From Ramlibacter sp. (GTDB lineage: Bacteria > Pseudomonadota > Gammaproteobacteria > Burkholderiales > Burkholderiaceae_C), in contig JAJTCN010000017.1 in assembly GCA_021323335.1 (NCBI GenBank), positions 1-48,920 of the forward strand: a stretch of 48,920 nt of DNA. Reading direction: 5' to 3'. Positions 17,701 to 24,983 of this stretch are shown piece by piece. The notes beneath the pieces are model-generated. The model was not told the DNA's origin and searched no databases. It saw only the letters and a list, made by a program, of their open reading frames with translations. Position 1 is the first letter of the stretch; each line of letters opens with the position of its first letter. The position numbers and the translations under genes were made by a program.

Positions 17701-18878
17701 TCACCCTCCTCCAGCAGCTTGCGATAGGCGCTTGCCTTGAGTGCCGCGCTGGCCGGGACCAGCAGCAGCTCGCTGCCGCCGGCGTCCGGCGCGCCGAGCG
17801 CCGCGTCGAGGCCGAACAGCTCGAACGTTTCCCGGGACCATTCGGCCCGGCCGCTGCGGGTGTCCCGGAACCACGTCCCGAAGCGGGCGTGCCGCCTGGC
17901 GTGCTCGAGTTCGCGTTCGTGGGGCTTCAGCACCAGGGGTCGGGTGGCGAGCACCGCCACGGCCGCGACGGCCAACGCCATCAGGAGCACGAGTCCCATG
18001 TCGCGCCAGAACGCTGCCTGCGCCGCTCCCGCGAGGATGTGGCCGTCCGCCCCGCTCATGACCCACAGCACCGTCTCCCCATCGAACCGGACCGGGCGGG
18101 CCACATAGACGCGGCGCACGCCATCGAGGCCGCGCAGCTCGGCGGCCCCCCAGGTCAGCGCCTCCCTCCGGCCGAACAGCTCGCTGTCCGCGAAGGGTTG
18201 GCCGCGGCGCAGCGCCGGGTCCTCCGGACTCTGGCTGACGAGCATGCCCGCGCGGTCGAAGAGCGCCATCGTCACCGGAAGGTCCGGTACCTGCGGCAGC
18301 TGGGCGATGAGCGATGCGGCTGCGAGGCCCGCCACCGCCATCGCCGTGACGCGGCCGTCCGCGTCCAGGATCGGGACGACGAGTTGCAGGCTGTCCTTGC
18401 CGGTGACCCGGCCGACGACGAAGCCGCTCAACGCGGGGCGCCCGGTCCGCAGGGCCTGCTGCACGTGTGGCCGGTCCAGGCCATTGGCCGCGCGGACCAT
18501 CGGCCGCCCGCTGCACAGGACTTCGGCCGTCGGCGAAGCCACCAGGAAATTGGTCACGCGTTCCCCGGCGGCGGCGACCGCGCGCTCCAGGGCGCTGGAA
18601 CAGGCCTCGCTCGCGCCGGGCCGCGCCAGGTCCACCCCGCCCAGGGCCTGGGCGACGGTCTCGGCGCTGACCAGGTCCTGCTGCAGCCGGCGCACCAGCA
18701 TGTCCGCGTTGTCCTCGACTTCCTGGATGGCTGCACCGCGGATGCGCTGGGTTTCGCGCAGGAACTGGAGGCCCGTGAGCAGGAACACCGGCAGCGCGCA
18801 CAGCAAGGCGAACACGATCAGCCGCGCGCGCATGGGGAACCGGGTCTTCGGCCCTTCGAGCGAAGTGCTTTCCGTCAC
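14694..18878 (-). CDS. Membrane-bound hybrid histidine kinase (4 PAS, HK, REC, HPt)
   Basis: A 1394-residue phosphorelay kinase. TM1 is about 17-38, an extracytoplasmic sensor of about 250 residues follows, and TM2 is about 294-312. Four PAS regions run from roughly 327 to 827. HisKA His876 lies in SMSHEIRTPMSG, HATPase N-box in QILNNFLSNAIKF (about 986-998), and GTGLGL near 1055. The receiver has Asp1183 (VTDCNMP) and Lys1238, and the C-terminal HPt His1331 (SHRIKG). The GTG start at 18878 overlaps the upstream kinase stop by 4 bp (GTGA); an ATG at 18833 is the alternative. It is clearly a paralogue of the upstream kinase. The signal is unknown; the HPt probably passes phosphate to the NarL-type regulator or the small receivers nearby. 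Confidence 0.9.
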   Translation of the reverse strand: MTESTSLEGPKTRFPMRARLIVFALLCALPVFLLTGLQFLRETQRIRGAAIQEVEDNADMLVRRLQQDLVSAETVAQALGGVDLARPGASEACSSALERAVAAAGERVTNFLVASPTAEVLCSGRPMVRAANGLDRPHVQQALRTGRPALSGFVVGRVTGKDSLQLVVPILDADGRVTAMAVAGLAAASLIAQLPQVPDLPVTMALFDRAGMLVSQSPEDPALRRGQPFADSELFGRREALTWGAAELRGLDGVRRVYVARPVRFDGETVLWVMSGADGHILAGAAQAAFWRDMGLVLLMALAVAAVAVLATRPLVLKPHERELEHARRHARFGTWFRDTRSGRAEWSRETFELFGLDAALGAPDAGGSELLLVPASAALKASAYRKLLEEGEPFEIEVEVARTDLQACWLHVRGEAVRDAFGRITGARGTVYDITERKLATLAVQRSQRQLRSLMDGLAPSMFVGLLTPQGILVEANRSPLEAAGIEAQDVLGQPFPDTPWWRDSQPVRDQMRAAILRAAQGEASRFEVTTRGRNGEAIDLDFSLQPLRDETGEVIFLIPSAVVITERKRAETALHESEAEFRALAESMPQIVWMTRPDGWNIYFNQRWGDYTGLTLDESLGHGWNKPFHPEDQQLAWEAWQAATATGSTYMLESRLRRADGTYRWWLLRGVPQRDEDGTLLKWVGTCTDIHDLKLAEMEVSRANRELERHQHELRVLFDLMPALIMFKDTENRILKINRRGAEAEGLRVEEIEGRSAMEIYPDMAAEGHLADLEVIRTGQPHYGDTQKIRTRLGQEMWVQRDRVPYRDEAGKVVGIVLMAQDVTGRQRDRDALQELNADLESRVRRRTAELNLARSQAEAANRAKSDFLASMSHEIRTPMSGLLGLLELLELSALDADQHLTLGLARESGLSLLSIIDDILDFSKIEANRLDLNLVAGSVRSIVENVARLHGQVASTRNLALRVEVAPQISPLLAVDPLRLGQILNNFLSNAIKFTERGGVEVRVELLGRGAETEHLRFTVRDTGVGMTPQQLARLFQPFAQADAATSALYGGTGLGLVIARRLAELMGGSVEIASEPGRGTTLTLLLSMEICDAAVPALPAARTRRETLAALVAGRRKAPSLEQAEAEGTLVLVVDDHPTNRQVLWRQLSSLGYAAMTASDGVEALDLWHRRRFAALVTDCNMPRMNGYELAREIRAMEQRAGGGRVPVIACTANALPAAVESCLAAGMDDYVVKPADLTEMGSKLARWLPLPPASGAATGQAHSQVAARPVGAGFLDLALLAEISGGAVLVEAEMLADFRRTNDCDAASLRAAARAGDIPALVATSHRIKGASLMLGATALARACAAIEAASADEDPLALGEAVVGFEHELQRLDTYLDGLIRSPAGSRA

Positions 18879-21800
18879 CGGGTGTCCTGCCTGAGGGTCG
18901 GGAACATGTCGAGGTAGCCGTTCAACCGCAGCAACTCCACTTCGAAGTCGTGCATCGCCGCGGCGAGCCCCGCCGCATCGCGGGTGGCGCCGGCGGCCTC
19001 GATGCCGGCGCAAGCCTGTCCCAGCGACGTCGCCCCCAGCATCTGGCTGGAGCCCTTGATGCGGTGCGAGGAATTCGCCGCCTGCTCGAAATCCGCGGCG
19101 GCGATCGCCTGGCGCAGCGCCGCGGCATCGAGGTCGTTGGTGCGGCGGAAGTCCAGCAGCATTTCCGCCTGTGCCAGCGGATCGCGGCCCGAGATTTCGG
19201 CCAGCAGCGCAAGATCGAGCAGCCCGTGGCCTCGCGGGCCCACCGATGGCACCGGGTCCGCGGCCTGCGGCGCCGGCGCGACGTGGCGCGCCAACGGCAC
19301 CCAGCGGTCCAGCATCTCGCCCAGCTGCGCCAGGTTGGCCGGCTTGACCAGGCAGTCGTCCATCCCGACGCTGATGCAGCGCTCGGCGGCGGCCCGCAGC
19401 GCGTTCGCGGTGCAAGCGATGATGGGAGTGCGAGCGCGGGCGCCTCCCCTCTCGGCGTGGCGGATCGCGGTGGCCAGTTCGTAGCCGGTCATGGCCGGCA
19501 TGTTGCAGTCGGTGACGATGGCGGCGAACCGGCCCTGCCGCCACGCCCGCAGCGCCTGCACGCCGTCGTCCGCCGTCTCCGCGGCGTAGCCGAGCTGGGC
19601 CACCTGGCGCATCAGCACCATGCGGTTCGTCGGGTGGTCGTCCACGATCAGCAGCAGCGTGCCCTCCGCCTGCGCCTCGCTGCTGGACGGCGCGGCGCGC
19701 CGGCCGGCCAGCAGGATCTGCAGGGCCTGCTGGTCCGGCGGCTCGGTCCCGGTGAGCAGCGTGCCGTCGCAGATCTCGAGCGCGAGGGCCAGCGACAAGG
19801 AGGTGCCTACGCCGAACTCGCTGGCGACGTCCACCGTTCCTCCCATCAATTCGGCCAGCCGCCGGGAGATCACCAGGCCGAGCCCGGTGCCGCCGAACTG
19901 GGCGCTCGTCTCGGCCGCGGCCTGGACGAAGGGCTGGAACAGGCGGCCGACCTGCGCCGGCGTCATGCCGATGCCGGTATCGCGCACGACGAACAGCAAT
20001 TCCTCCGTGTCGCCGTGTCTCGCCTGCAGTCGCACGGAGATGTCGATCTCCCCGGCGCGCGTGAACTTGATGGCGTTGTTGATGAAGTTGTTCAGGATCT
20101 GGCCGAGGCGCAGCGGGTCGAACGACAGCAGCGGGCTGATCTCCGGGGACACCTCCGTGCGCAGCACCAGGTTCTTGCTGGCCGCGACCCGCGCGTGGAG
20201 GTGGGTGACGCTGCGGACCACCGCGGCCACCGAGCCCGCCACGAGGTTCAATTCCAGGCTGTTCGCCTCGATCTTCGAGAAGTCGAGGATGTCGTCGATG
20301 ATCCGCATCAGCGACACGCCGGATTCGCGGGCGACGGCGAGCGTGGCCCGCTGCTCCTGGTCGAGGTTCAGCGACAGCAGTTCCAGCAGCCCGAGCAGGC
20401 CGCTCATGGGCGTCCGGATCTCGTGGCTCATGGTGGCGAGGAACTCCGATTTGGCGAGGTTGGCCCGTTCCGCCTCCCCGCGCGCGGCCTCGAGCTCCGC
20501 GGTGCGACGCAGCACCCGGTCTTCCAGTTCGACGTTGAGGCGGCGCAGCGCGTCCTGGGCGCGCTTGCGTTCGGTGATGTCCAGTTCCATCACGACGATG
20601 CCGGTGACCTGGCCGCTCTCGTCCCGGAACGGCACCTTGTCCTTCTGCGTCCAGAGTTCGCCGCCGTCCGGGCCGGTGTTGCGCTCCACCACGCCGAGGA
20701 TCGATTCGCCCGTGCGGATGATCTCGCGGTCCGAGGCCCGGTACCGCGCCGCCGTCTCCGCCGGGTACAGGTCCTCGATCCGCATGCCTTCCATCCCGGC
20801 GACGGTCCGCCCGAAGTGGCTCGCCGTGCGCTCGTTGACGCGCAGGATGGTGTTCCGGGCATCCTTGAACCAGATCCGCGCGGGGACCAGGTCCAGCAGG
20901 ATCTGCAGTTCCGAGCGTTGCCGCTGCAGCTGGCGATTGGTTTCGGAGACCGCGATCTCGGCCAGCTTGAGGTCGTCGATGTCGGTGCCGGTCCCGATCC
21001 ACTTGAGCACCGTGCCGGCGTCGTCCTTCAGGGCGACGGCCCGCACCAGCCACCACCGGTGCAGGCCGTCCGCCCGGCGCAGCCGGCATTCGTAGGAATA
21101 CTGGCCGTCGGCGCCGGCGAACGCCTGCGTCGCCACCGTCCGGTCGTCCGGGTGGATCGCATCGAACCAGCCGCCCCCCAGTCCCTGGGCGAGACTCATG
21201 CCGGTGTAGGCGATCCATTGCTGGTTCAGGTAGATCGCCTCGCGCCGCGGCGTGGTCGCCCAGACGATCTGCGGCATCGCGGCGGCCAGCGTGCGGAACT
21301 CGGCGAAGCTTTCCTGCAGCGCGAGGTCGGAGCGCTTCTTGTCGGTGATGTCCGTGGCGCACCCCACGACGAAATCGACGTTCCCGTCGGCGGCCCGGGC
21401 TGCGGAGAACACATACGCGTACACGCGGATGCCGCCGCCGGGGCCGCGGAAGGAGATTTCGTCCTTGACCGGCTGGCCCGTGGCAAGGACGGAGGAGATC
21501 TGGGCCTGGACCTTCCGCGCCGATTCCGGCGGGTACCCGAGGTCATGCGAGTCCCTGCCGATCGCCTGCTCCAGGCTGATGCCCCACAGGTCGAGGGCCT
21601 TCTGGTTGGCGAAGAGGAGCCGGCCGCGGGCATCGATCAGGTAGCTGAAGTCGGTGATCGAGGACAGCGCGGTGTTCAGCATCCGCTCGCGCCGCGCGGT
21701 GTCCAGCGAGAGGAGGGCGAGGTCACGGGCTGCGCGGACCTTCGCCGTGATGTCGAAGTGCAGGATGATCGCGCCGTCGAGGCCGCCGCCCAGGGCCGCC

Positions 21801-22285
21801 GCGCGCAGCAGGAACCAGCGCTCCTCCGACGGTGAGTGGCACGGATATTCCAGCACGAAGGTCTGCAGCCCTCCGGCCAGCACGGCACGGATCCCCCGCG
21901 CGGCCTGGGCCGCCGACGCCGCATCCGGGCCTTCGGCGGCGTCGCAGGCGTCCAGGTAGCTGGCGCCCAGCCCGTGCAGCGGGGCCTTCATCCCGTTGTC
22001 GTTCGCGAACGCCCGCCAGCGCGCATTGACGTTGAAGATGATGCCGTCGCGGTCCAGCAGCACGATGTGCGCGGGCAGGGCCTCCATGATCGACACATGG
22101 TGCGCCGCCTGGCTGCGGAGCAGGTCCTCCTGGGCCCGCTTCAGGAGGAAGGTACGTCCCGCGCGGTCCGTGACCGTATCCACCTTGCCGCCCAGCAGGG
22201 TGTCCAGCCGCGCATCCGCCGCGCTGATCGTCTCCACCAGGGCGAGGACCTCCGCCTGGTCCGCCGAAGCGCCCGCGCCGGTCAC
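18875..22285 (-). CDS. Soluble PAS hybrid histidine kinase (HK, REC, HPt), paralogue of the downstream kinase
   Basis: 1136 residues with no membrane segment. A short N-terminal helical part is followed by about four PAS regions (60-180, 200-318, 325-440, 450-572) and a coiled linker. HisKA His621 is in TMSHEIRTPMSGLLGLLELL, the HATPase has NNFINNAIKF and GTGLGL, the receiver has Asp926 and Lys981, and the HPt has His1074 in SHRIKGSSQMLG. The kinase, receiver and HPt match those of the downstream 1394-residue kinase nearly segment for segment, so the two arose by tandem duplication with exchange of the sensor half. The ATG overlaps the stop of the receiver gene by 4 bp. Likely a cytoplasmic redox/ligand sensor. 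Confidence 0.9.
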   Translation of the reverse strand: MTGAGASADQAEVLALVETISAADARLDTLLGGKVDTVTDRAGRTFLLKRAQEDLLRSQAAHHVSIMEALPAHIVLLDRDGIIFNVNARWRAFANDNGMKAPLHGLGASYLDACDAAEGPDAASAAQAARGIRAVLAGGLQTFVLEYPCHSPSEERWFLLRAAALGGGLDGAIILHFDITAKVRAARDLALLSLDTARRERMLNTALSSITDFSYLIDARGRLLFANQKALDLWGISLEQAIGRDSHDLGYPPESARKVQAQISSVLATGQPVKDEISFRGPGGGIRVYAYVFSAARAADGNVDFVVGCATDITDKKRSDLALQESFAEFRTLAAAMPQIVWATTPRREAIYLNQQWIAYTGMSLAQGLGGGWFDAIHPDDRTVATQAFAGADGQYSYECRLRRADGLHRWWLVRAVALKDDAGTVLKWIGTGTDIDDLKLAEIAVSETNRQLQRQRSELQILLDLVPARIWFKDARNTILRVNERTASHFGRTVAGMEGMRIEDLYPAETAARYRASDREIIRTGESILGVVERNTGPDGGELWTQKDKVPFRDESGQVTGIVVMELDITERKRAQDALRRLNVELEDRVLRRTAELEAARGEAERANLAKSEFLATMSHEIRTPMSGLLGLLELLSLNLDQEQRATLAVARESGVSLMRIIDDILDFSKIEANSLELNLVAGSVAAVVRSVTHLHARVAASKNLVLRTEVSPEISPLLSFDPLRLGQILNNFINNAIKFTRAGEIDISVRLQARHGDTEELLFVVRDTGIGMTPAQVGRLFQPFVQAAAETSAQFGGTGLGLVISRRLAELMGGTVDVASEFGVGTSLSLALALEICDGTLLTGTEPPDQQALQILLAGRRAAPSSSEAQAEGTLLLIVDDHPTNRMVLMRQVAQLGYAAETADDGVQALRAWRQGRFAAIVTDCNMPAMTGYELATAIRHAERGGARARTPIIACTANALRAAAERCISVGMDDCLVKPANLAQLGEMLDRWVPLARHVAPAPQAADPVPSVGPRGHGLLDLALLAEISGRDPLAQAEMLLDFRRTNDLDAAALRQAIAAADFEQAANSSHRIKGSSQMLGATSLGQACAGIEAAGATRDAAGLAAAMHDFEVELLRLNGYLDMFPTLRQDTR

Positions 22286-22788
22286 CCTGGATTCGGGGGG
22301 CCGGCGGCGATCCCCGCGACCAGGCGCCTGTGACGGGCCATCAGGGGCGCCAGCTTGGCGGCGGTCAACGGCTTTCCGATGGCCCCCAGGACCTCGGCTC
22401 CGCCGGCACGCGCCTGCGCGACCTGCGCCAGCAGCATGTCCTCGGGCTGGGCGCTGTGCAGGATGACCGACACGGGCAGCTGCTCCGCGCCGGCGATGCG
22501 CGCGATGTCCATGCCGTCGAGCGTCGGCATGCCGAGATCGAGCATGAGGACCGCGCCCGGGCGCGGCAGGCGCCGCGCCGCTTCGAGGGCGTCGGCGCCG
22601 TCCGCGAAGCCCTCGACCTCCTCGGCGCCGAGGCGGCGCAGCGTGCGGATGATCATCCCCCGCTGGAACTCGTGGTCTTCAACGACGAGGAACACCACGC
22701 CGGCGCACGGCTGGCCACCCTCGCTCCCTTCGGCGGGGTGCGAGCCGAGACTGGAGGTGGCTTTTGCTGGCATCGAAGAAACTGGCAC
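22282..22788 (-). CDS. Stand-alone receiver-domain response regulator
   Basis: A 168-residue protein (GTG start at 22788; an ATG at 22773 is equally possible, neither has a clear ribosome site). A low-complexity leader of about 30 residues is followed by a receiver: acidic pair in FLVVEDHEFQRG, phospho-acceptor Asp84 in LMLDLGMP and Lys139 in GAIGKP. It ends soon after the receiver, with no output domain. The core (VVEDHEFQR..., GKPLTAAKLAPLM) matches the receiver of the EAL protein next door, so it looks like a copy that has lost its output. Operon with both hybrid kinases; may be a phosphate sink or adaptor. Confidence 0.8.
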   Translation of the reverse strand: MPVSSMPAKATSSLGSHPAEGSEGGQPCAGVVFLVVEDHEFQRGMIIRTLRRLGAEEVEGFADGADALEAARRLPRPGAVLMLDLGMPTLDGMDIARIAGAEQLPVSVILHSAQPEDMLLAQVAQARAGGAEVLGAIGKPLTAAKLAPLMARHRRLVAGIAAGPPNPG

Positions 22789-22807
22789 GCAAGGCCCGGC
22801 AGAGCTG

Positions 22808-24019
22808 TCATTTATTCATGCTCTGCCTGGGTTCCACCCCCTGCCGGTTGGTGAGCCAGCGCGGAACCGCGGCGCGCGACATGGGATGGGCGATGAACGG
22901 CCCTTGCCCGAACCGGCAACCCCATTCGTGCGCCTTCGTCCATTCGAGCTTGGAGGACAAGCCGATCGCCACCGCCGGCACCTTCAGCTGCTGTGCCGCC
23001 TCCAGCGCGCCGGCCAGGCTGGCCGGCGCCGACGCGCCGCAGTCCGACCCGACCCGGGAGCTGGAGATGTGCAGTTCGGTGAAGGCCGCCATGGCGCGGC
23101 GGTCCGGCGCCGCGGGTCCCGAACCGAAGTCGTTGATGGCCAGGCCGAAGCCCAGCAGCCGCAAGCGGGCCAGGGTCTCCAGCACCGGCGCGAGCTGGTC
23201 GCTGTCGAGCGCGGCGGCGTCGACGCCGAGGATCATCAGGCGCGGGTCCAGCCCCTCGCGCTGCAGGACATGGTGGATGCGGGGCGCGAGGCTGACGTCG
23301 GCCAGCGACTGGAAGCCGAGATTCACGGAAACGGTGGTCCCGTCGCCGTGGCGCTGCCAGCGGCGGCAGGCCGCGGCCGCCTGCTGGAGGTGCAGCCAGG
23401 CAAAGTCGTCCTCGAGCCCGCGTGCCTTCACCGCGGTCATGAATGCATCGGGCTCCAGCACGCCCCGGGCCACATGGCGCCACCGGGGCAGGGCGGCCAT
23501 CGCCCTCGGCGCGCCCGTGGCCAGGTTGATGCGGGGTTCGAACCAGCATTCGAACTCGTCGCCGACCCACGCCGCCGTGATCTCGTCGAAGCTGAACGCG
23601 TTCTCGTCGGGCGAAGAGCGCAGTTGCTGCGACCGGTGCAGTTCGACCAGCGGGGCCAGCTTGGCCGCGGTGGCCGGCTTGGATGCGACGCCGAGCAGGC
23701 GGACCTCGTAGGCCATGGCCATGTTGGCCACGTTGCCCAGCAGGGCGGGGTCGATCGCGCTCATCAGGATGAGCGAGGTCGAGTCGCCCCGTTCGCTCCA
23801 TCGCCGCACGAACTCCATGCCATCCATGCCCGGCATGCTGACATCGCAGATGACTATGTCCACCGGATGGGCCGCCCGGGCGATCAGCTTGAGCGCCTCT
23901 TCTCCGTCCTGGGCGCTCTGGACCGCCGCTGCGCCCAGGCTGGTCAGGAGCTGCACCAGGCAGCGCCGCTGGAATTCATGGTCTTCGACGACCAGGAAAC
24001 CAAGATTGTTGCAGGGCAT
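22808..24019 (-). CDS. Response regulator with degenerate EAL domain (RocR/VieA-like layout)
   Basis: About 403 residues: receiver (VVEDHEFQRR; Asp59 in VICDVSMPGMDG; Lys114 in ASKPATAAK), then an EAL-fold domain from about 150. The EAL signature is lost. The position of EALLRW reads AALPRW with Ala175 for the catalytic Glu, DDFG reads NDFG (296-299), and the acidic pairs after LEITE and AEGVE are absent (LGVDAA, AIGLSS). Hydrolysis of cyclic-di-GMP is therefore unlikely; binding or protein contact is possible. I chose ATG 24019 because GGAAAG precedes it; the frame is open to 24082. First gene of the kinase operon, divergent from the NarL-type regulator. Confidence 0.82.
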   Translation of the reverse strand: MPCNNLGFLVVEDHEFQRRCLVQLLTSLGAAAVQSAQDGEEALKLIARAAHPVDIVICDVSMPGMDGMEFVRRWSERGDSTSLILMSAIDPALLGNVANMAMAYEVRLLGVASKPATAAKLAPLVELHRSQQLRSSPDENAFSFDEITAAWVGDEFECWFEPRINLATGAPRAMAALPRWRHVARGVLEPDAFMTAVKARGLEDDFAWLHLQQAAAACRRWQRHGDGTTVSVNLGFQSLADVSLAPRIHHVLQREGLDPRLMILGVDAAALDSDQLAPVLETLARLRLLGFGLAINDFGSGPAAPDRRAMAAFTELHISSSRVGSDCGASAPASLAGALEAAQQLKVPAVAIGLSSKLEWTKAHEWGCRFGQGPFIAHPMSRAAVPRWLTNRQGVEPRQSMNK

Positions 24020-24101
24020 CTGTCTTTCCATCTGTCGGTTGCGCGCCTGCGCGCGATCATGGGAGGAGTCGGCGGCCATCACAACACGACCGTGCGCCCG
24101 C

Positions 24102-24154
24102 GCCCTAGTGGCTTGGCTGCAGGGCGCTAGGGCAAGCCGCAGGTCCCCTGCGGC
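24102..24154. promoter_or_regulatory. Inverted repeats in the divergent region between the EAL regulator and the NarL-type regulator
   Basis: GCCCTAG (24102-24108) pairs with CTAGGGC (24127-24133) across 18 bp. GCCGCAGG (24136-24143) pairs with CCTGCGGC (24147-24154) around a 3-base loop. They lie upstream of both divergent signalling genes and may hold binding sites or leader structure. No promoter hexamers were assigned with confidence. Confidence 0.35.
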
Positions 24155-24240
24155 AGCTGACCTAACCCGGGAGCATTCAAATGTGCGAGGGAGGGTTCAT
24201 ACTCCGCCCAGGCCGCGCCCGAGGCACGCCGAAGGACTCC

Positions 24241-24891
24241 ATGCAAACCCCAGCCGCCAATGCACCTCCGATCCGGATCGTCCTGGCCGACGACCACGGC
24301 CTCGTGATGTTCGGCATCAAGGCACTGCTCTCGCAGATTCCCGGAGTCACGGTCGTGGCCGAGGCCCGGGACGGCGCGGAGCTGGTGGCGGCGGTCGACA
24401 CCCACCAGCCGGACATCGTGCTGACCGACATCGGCATGCCCGGCATGGACGGCCTGACCGCGATCGCCGAACTCCACGCGCGGCACCCCCGGGTGCGGCT
24501 GGTCGTCATCTCGGCGCACCACACGGCCGATTTCGTCAGGCGTGCGGTGGTAAGCGGCGCCTGCGGCTACCTCACCAAGGACGCGTCCTCGTCCGAACTG
24601 GCGCAGGCGGTGCGCAGCATCATGGCCACCGGCAGCTACTTCAGCGGCCTCATCGCGCGCCGCCTGCTGGAGCCCGCGCAGGCGACCGCCGGCGACGACC
24701 TGACGGAGCGGCAGATCGAGATCCTGGGCATGCTGGCGCGCGGCATGGCGTCGAAGGAGATCGCGCACGAGCTCGGGCTTTCGTCGAAAACCGTCGATGT
24801 GCACCGCAGCCGGATGATGGAGCGGCTGGGCGTGCGCGATGTCGCCGGCCTGACCCGCTATGCCATCCGGATGAACCTGGTCGCGCCCTGA
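24241..24891 (+). CDS. NarL/FixJ-type response regulator with LuxR HTH
   Basis: A 216-residue regulator. Receiver at 10-128 (IRIVLADDHGLV, Asp63 in VLTDIGMPGMDG, Lys in GYLTKDAS), then a LuxR-type HTH (LTERQIEILGMLARGMASKEIAHELGLSSKTVDVHRSRMMERL). The ATG at 24241 was chosen over 24181 because the receiver begins right after it. It is divergent from the hybrid-kinase operon and is the only DNA-binding output in this block, so it is the natural target of the HPt domains, as in BvgAS, EvgAS or RocSAR. It could instead serve the kinase gene that follows at 24984. Confidence 0.9.
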   Translation: MQTPAANAPPIRIVLADDHGLVMFGIKALLSQIPGVTVVAEARDGAELVAAVDTHQPDIVLTDIGMPGMDGLTAIAELHARHPRVRLVVISAHHTADFVRRAVVSGACGYLTKDASSSELAQAVRSIMATGSYFSGLIARRLLEPAQATAGDDLTERQIEILGMLARGMASKEIAHELGLSSKTVDVHRSRMMERLGVRDVAGLTRYAIRMNLVAP

Positions 24892-24983
24892 AGAGCGGCC
24901 CGCGGGGCAGAGGGCCGGCTGGCGCGGGACCGCGGGGCGGCGCCCACGGGTAAGATTCCCCGCGCCCCTGCGGCCGAATTTGC

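Noticed and set aside
14694..21362. One continuous 2222-codon frame through both hybrid kinase genes
   Set aside because: Only the part from 18878 down is real kinase sequence; the upstream part is an alternate frame of the 1136-residue kinase. The GTGA overlap marks the true start.
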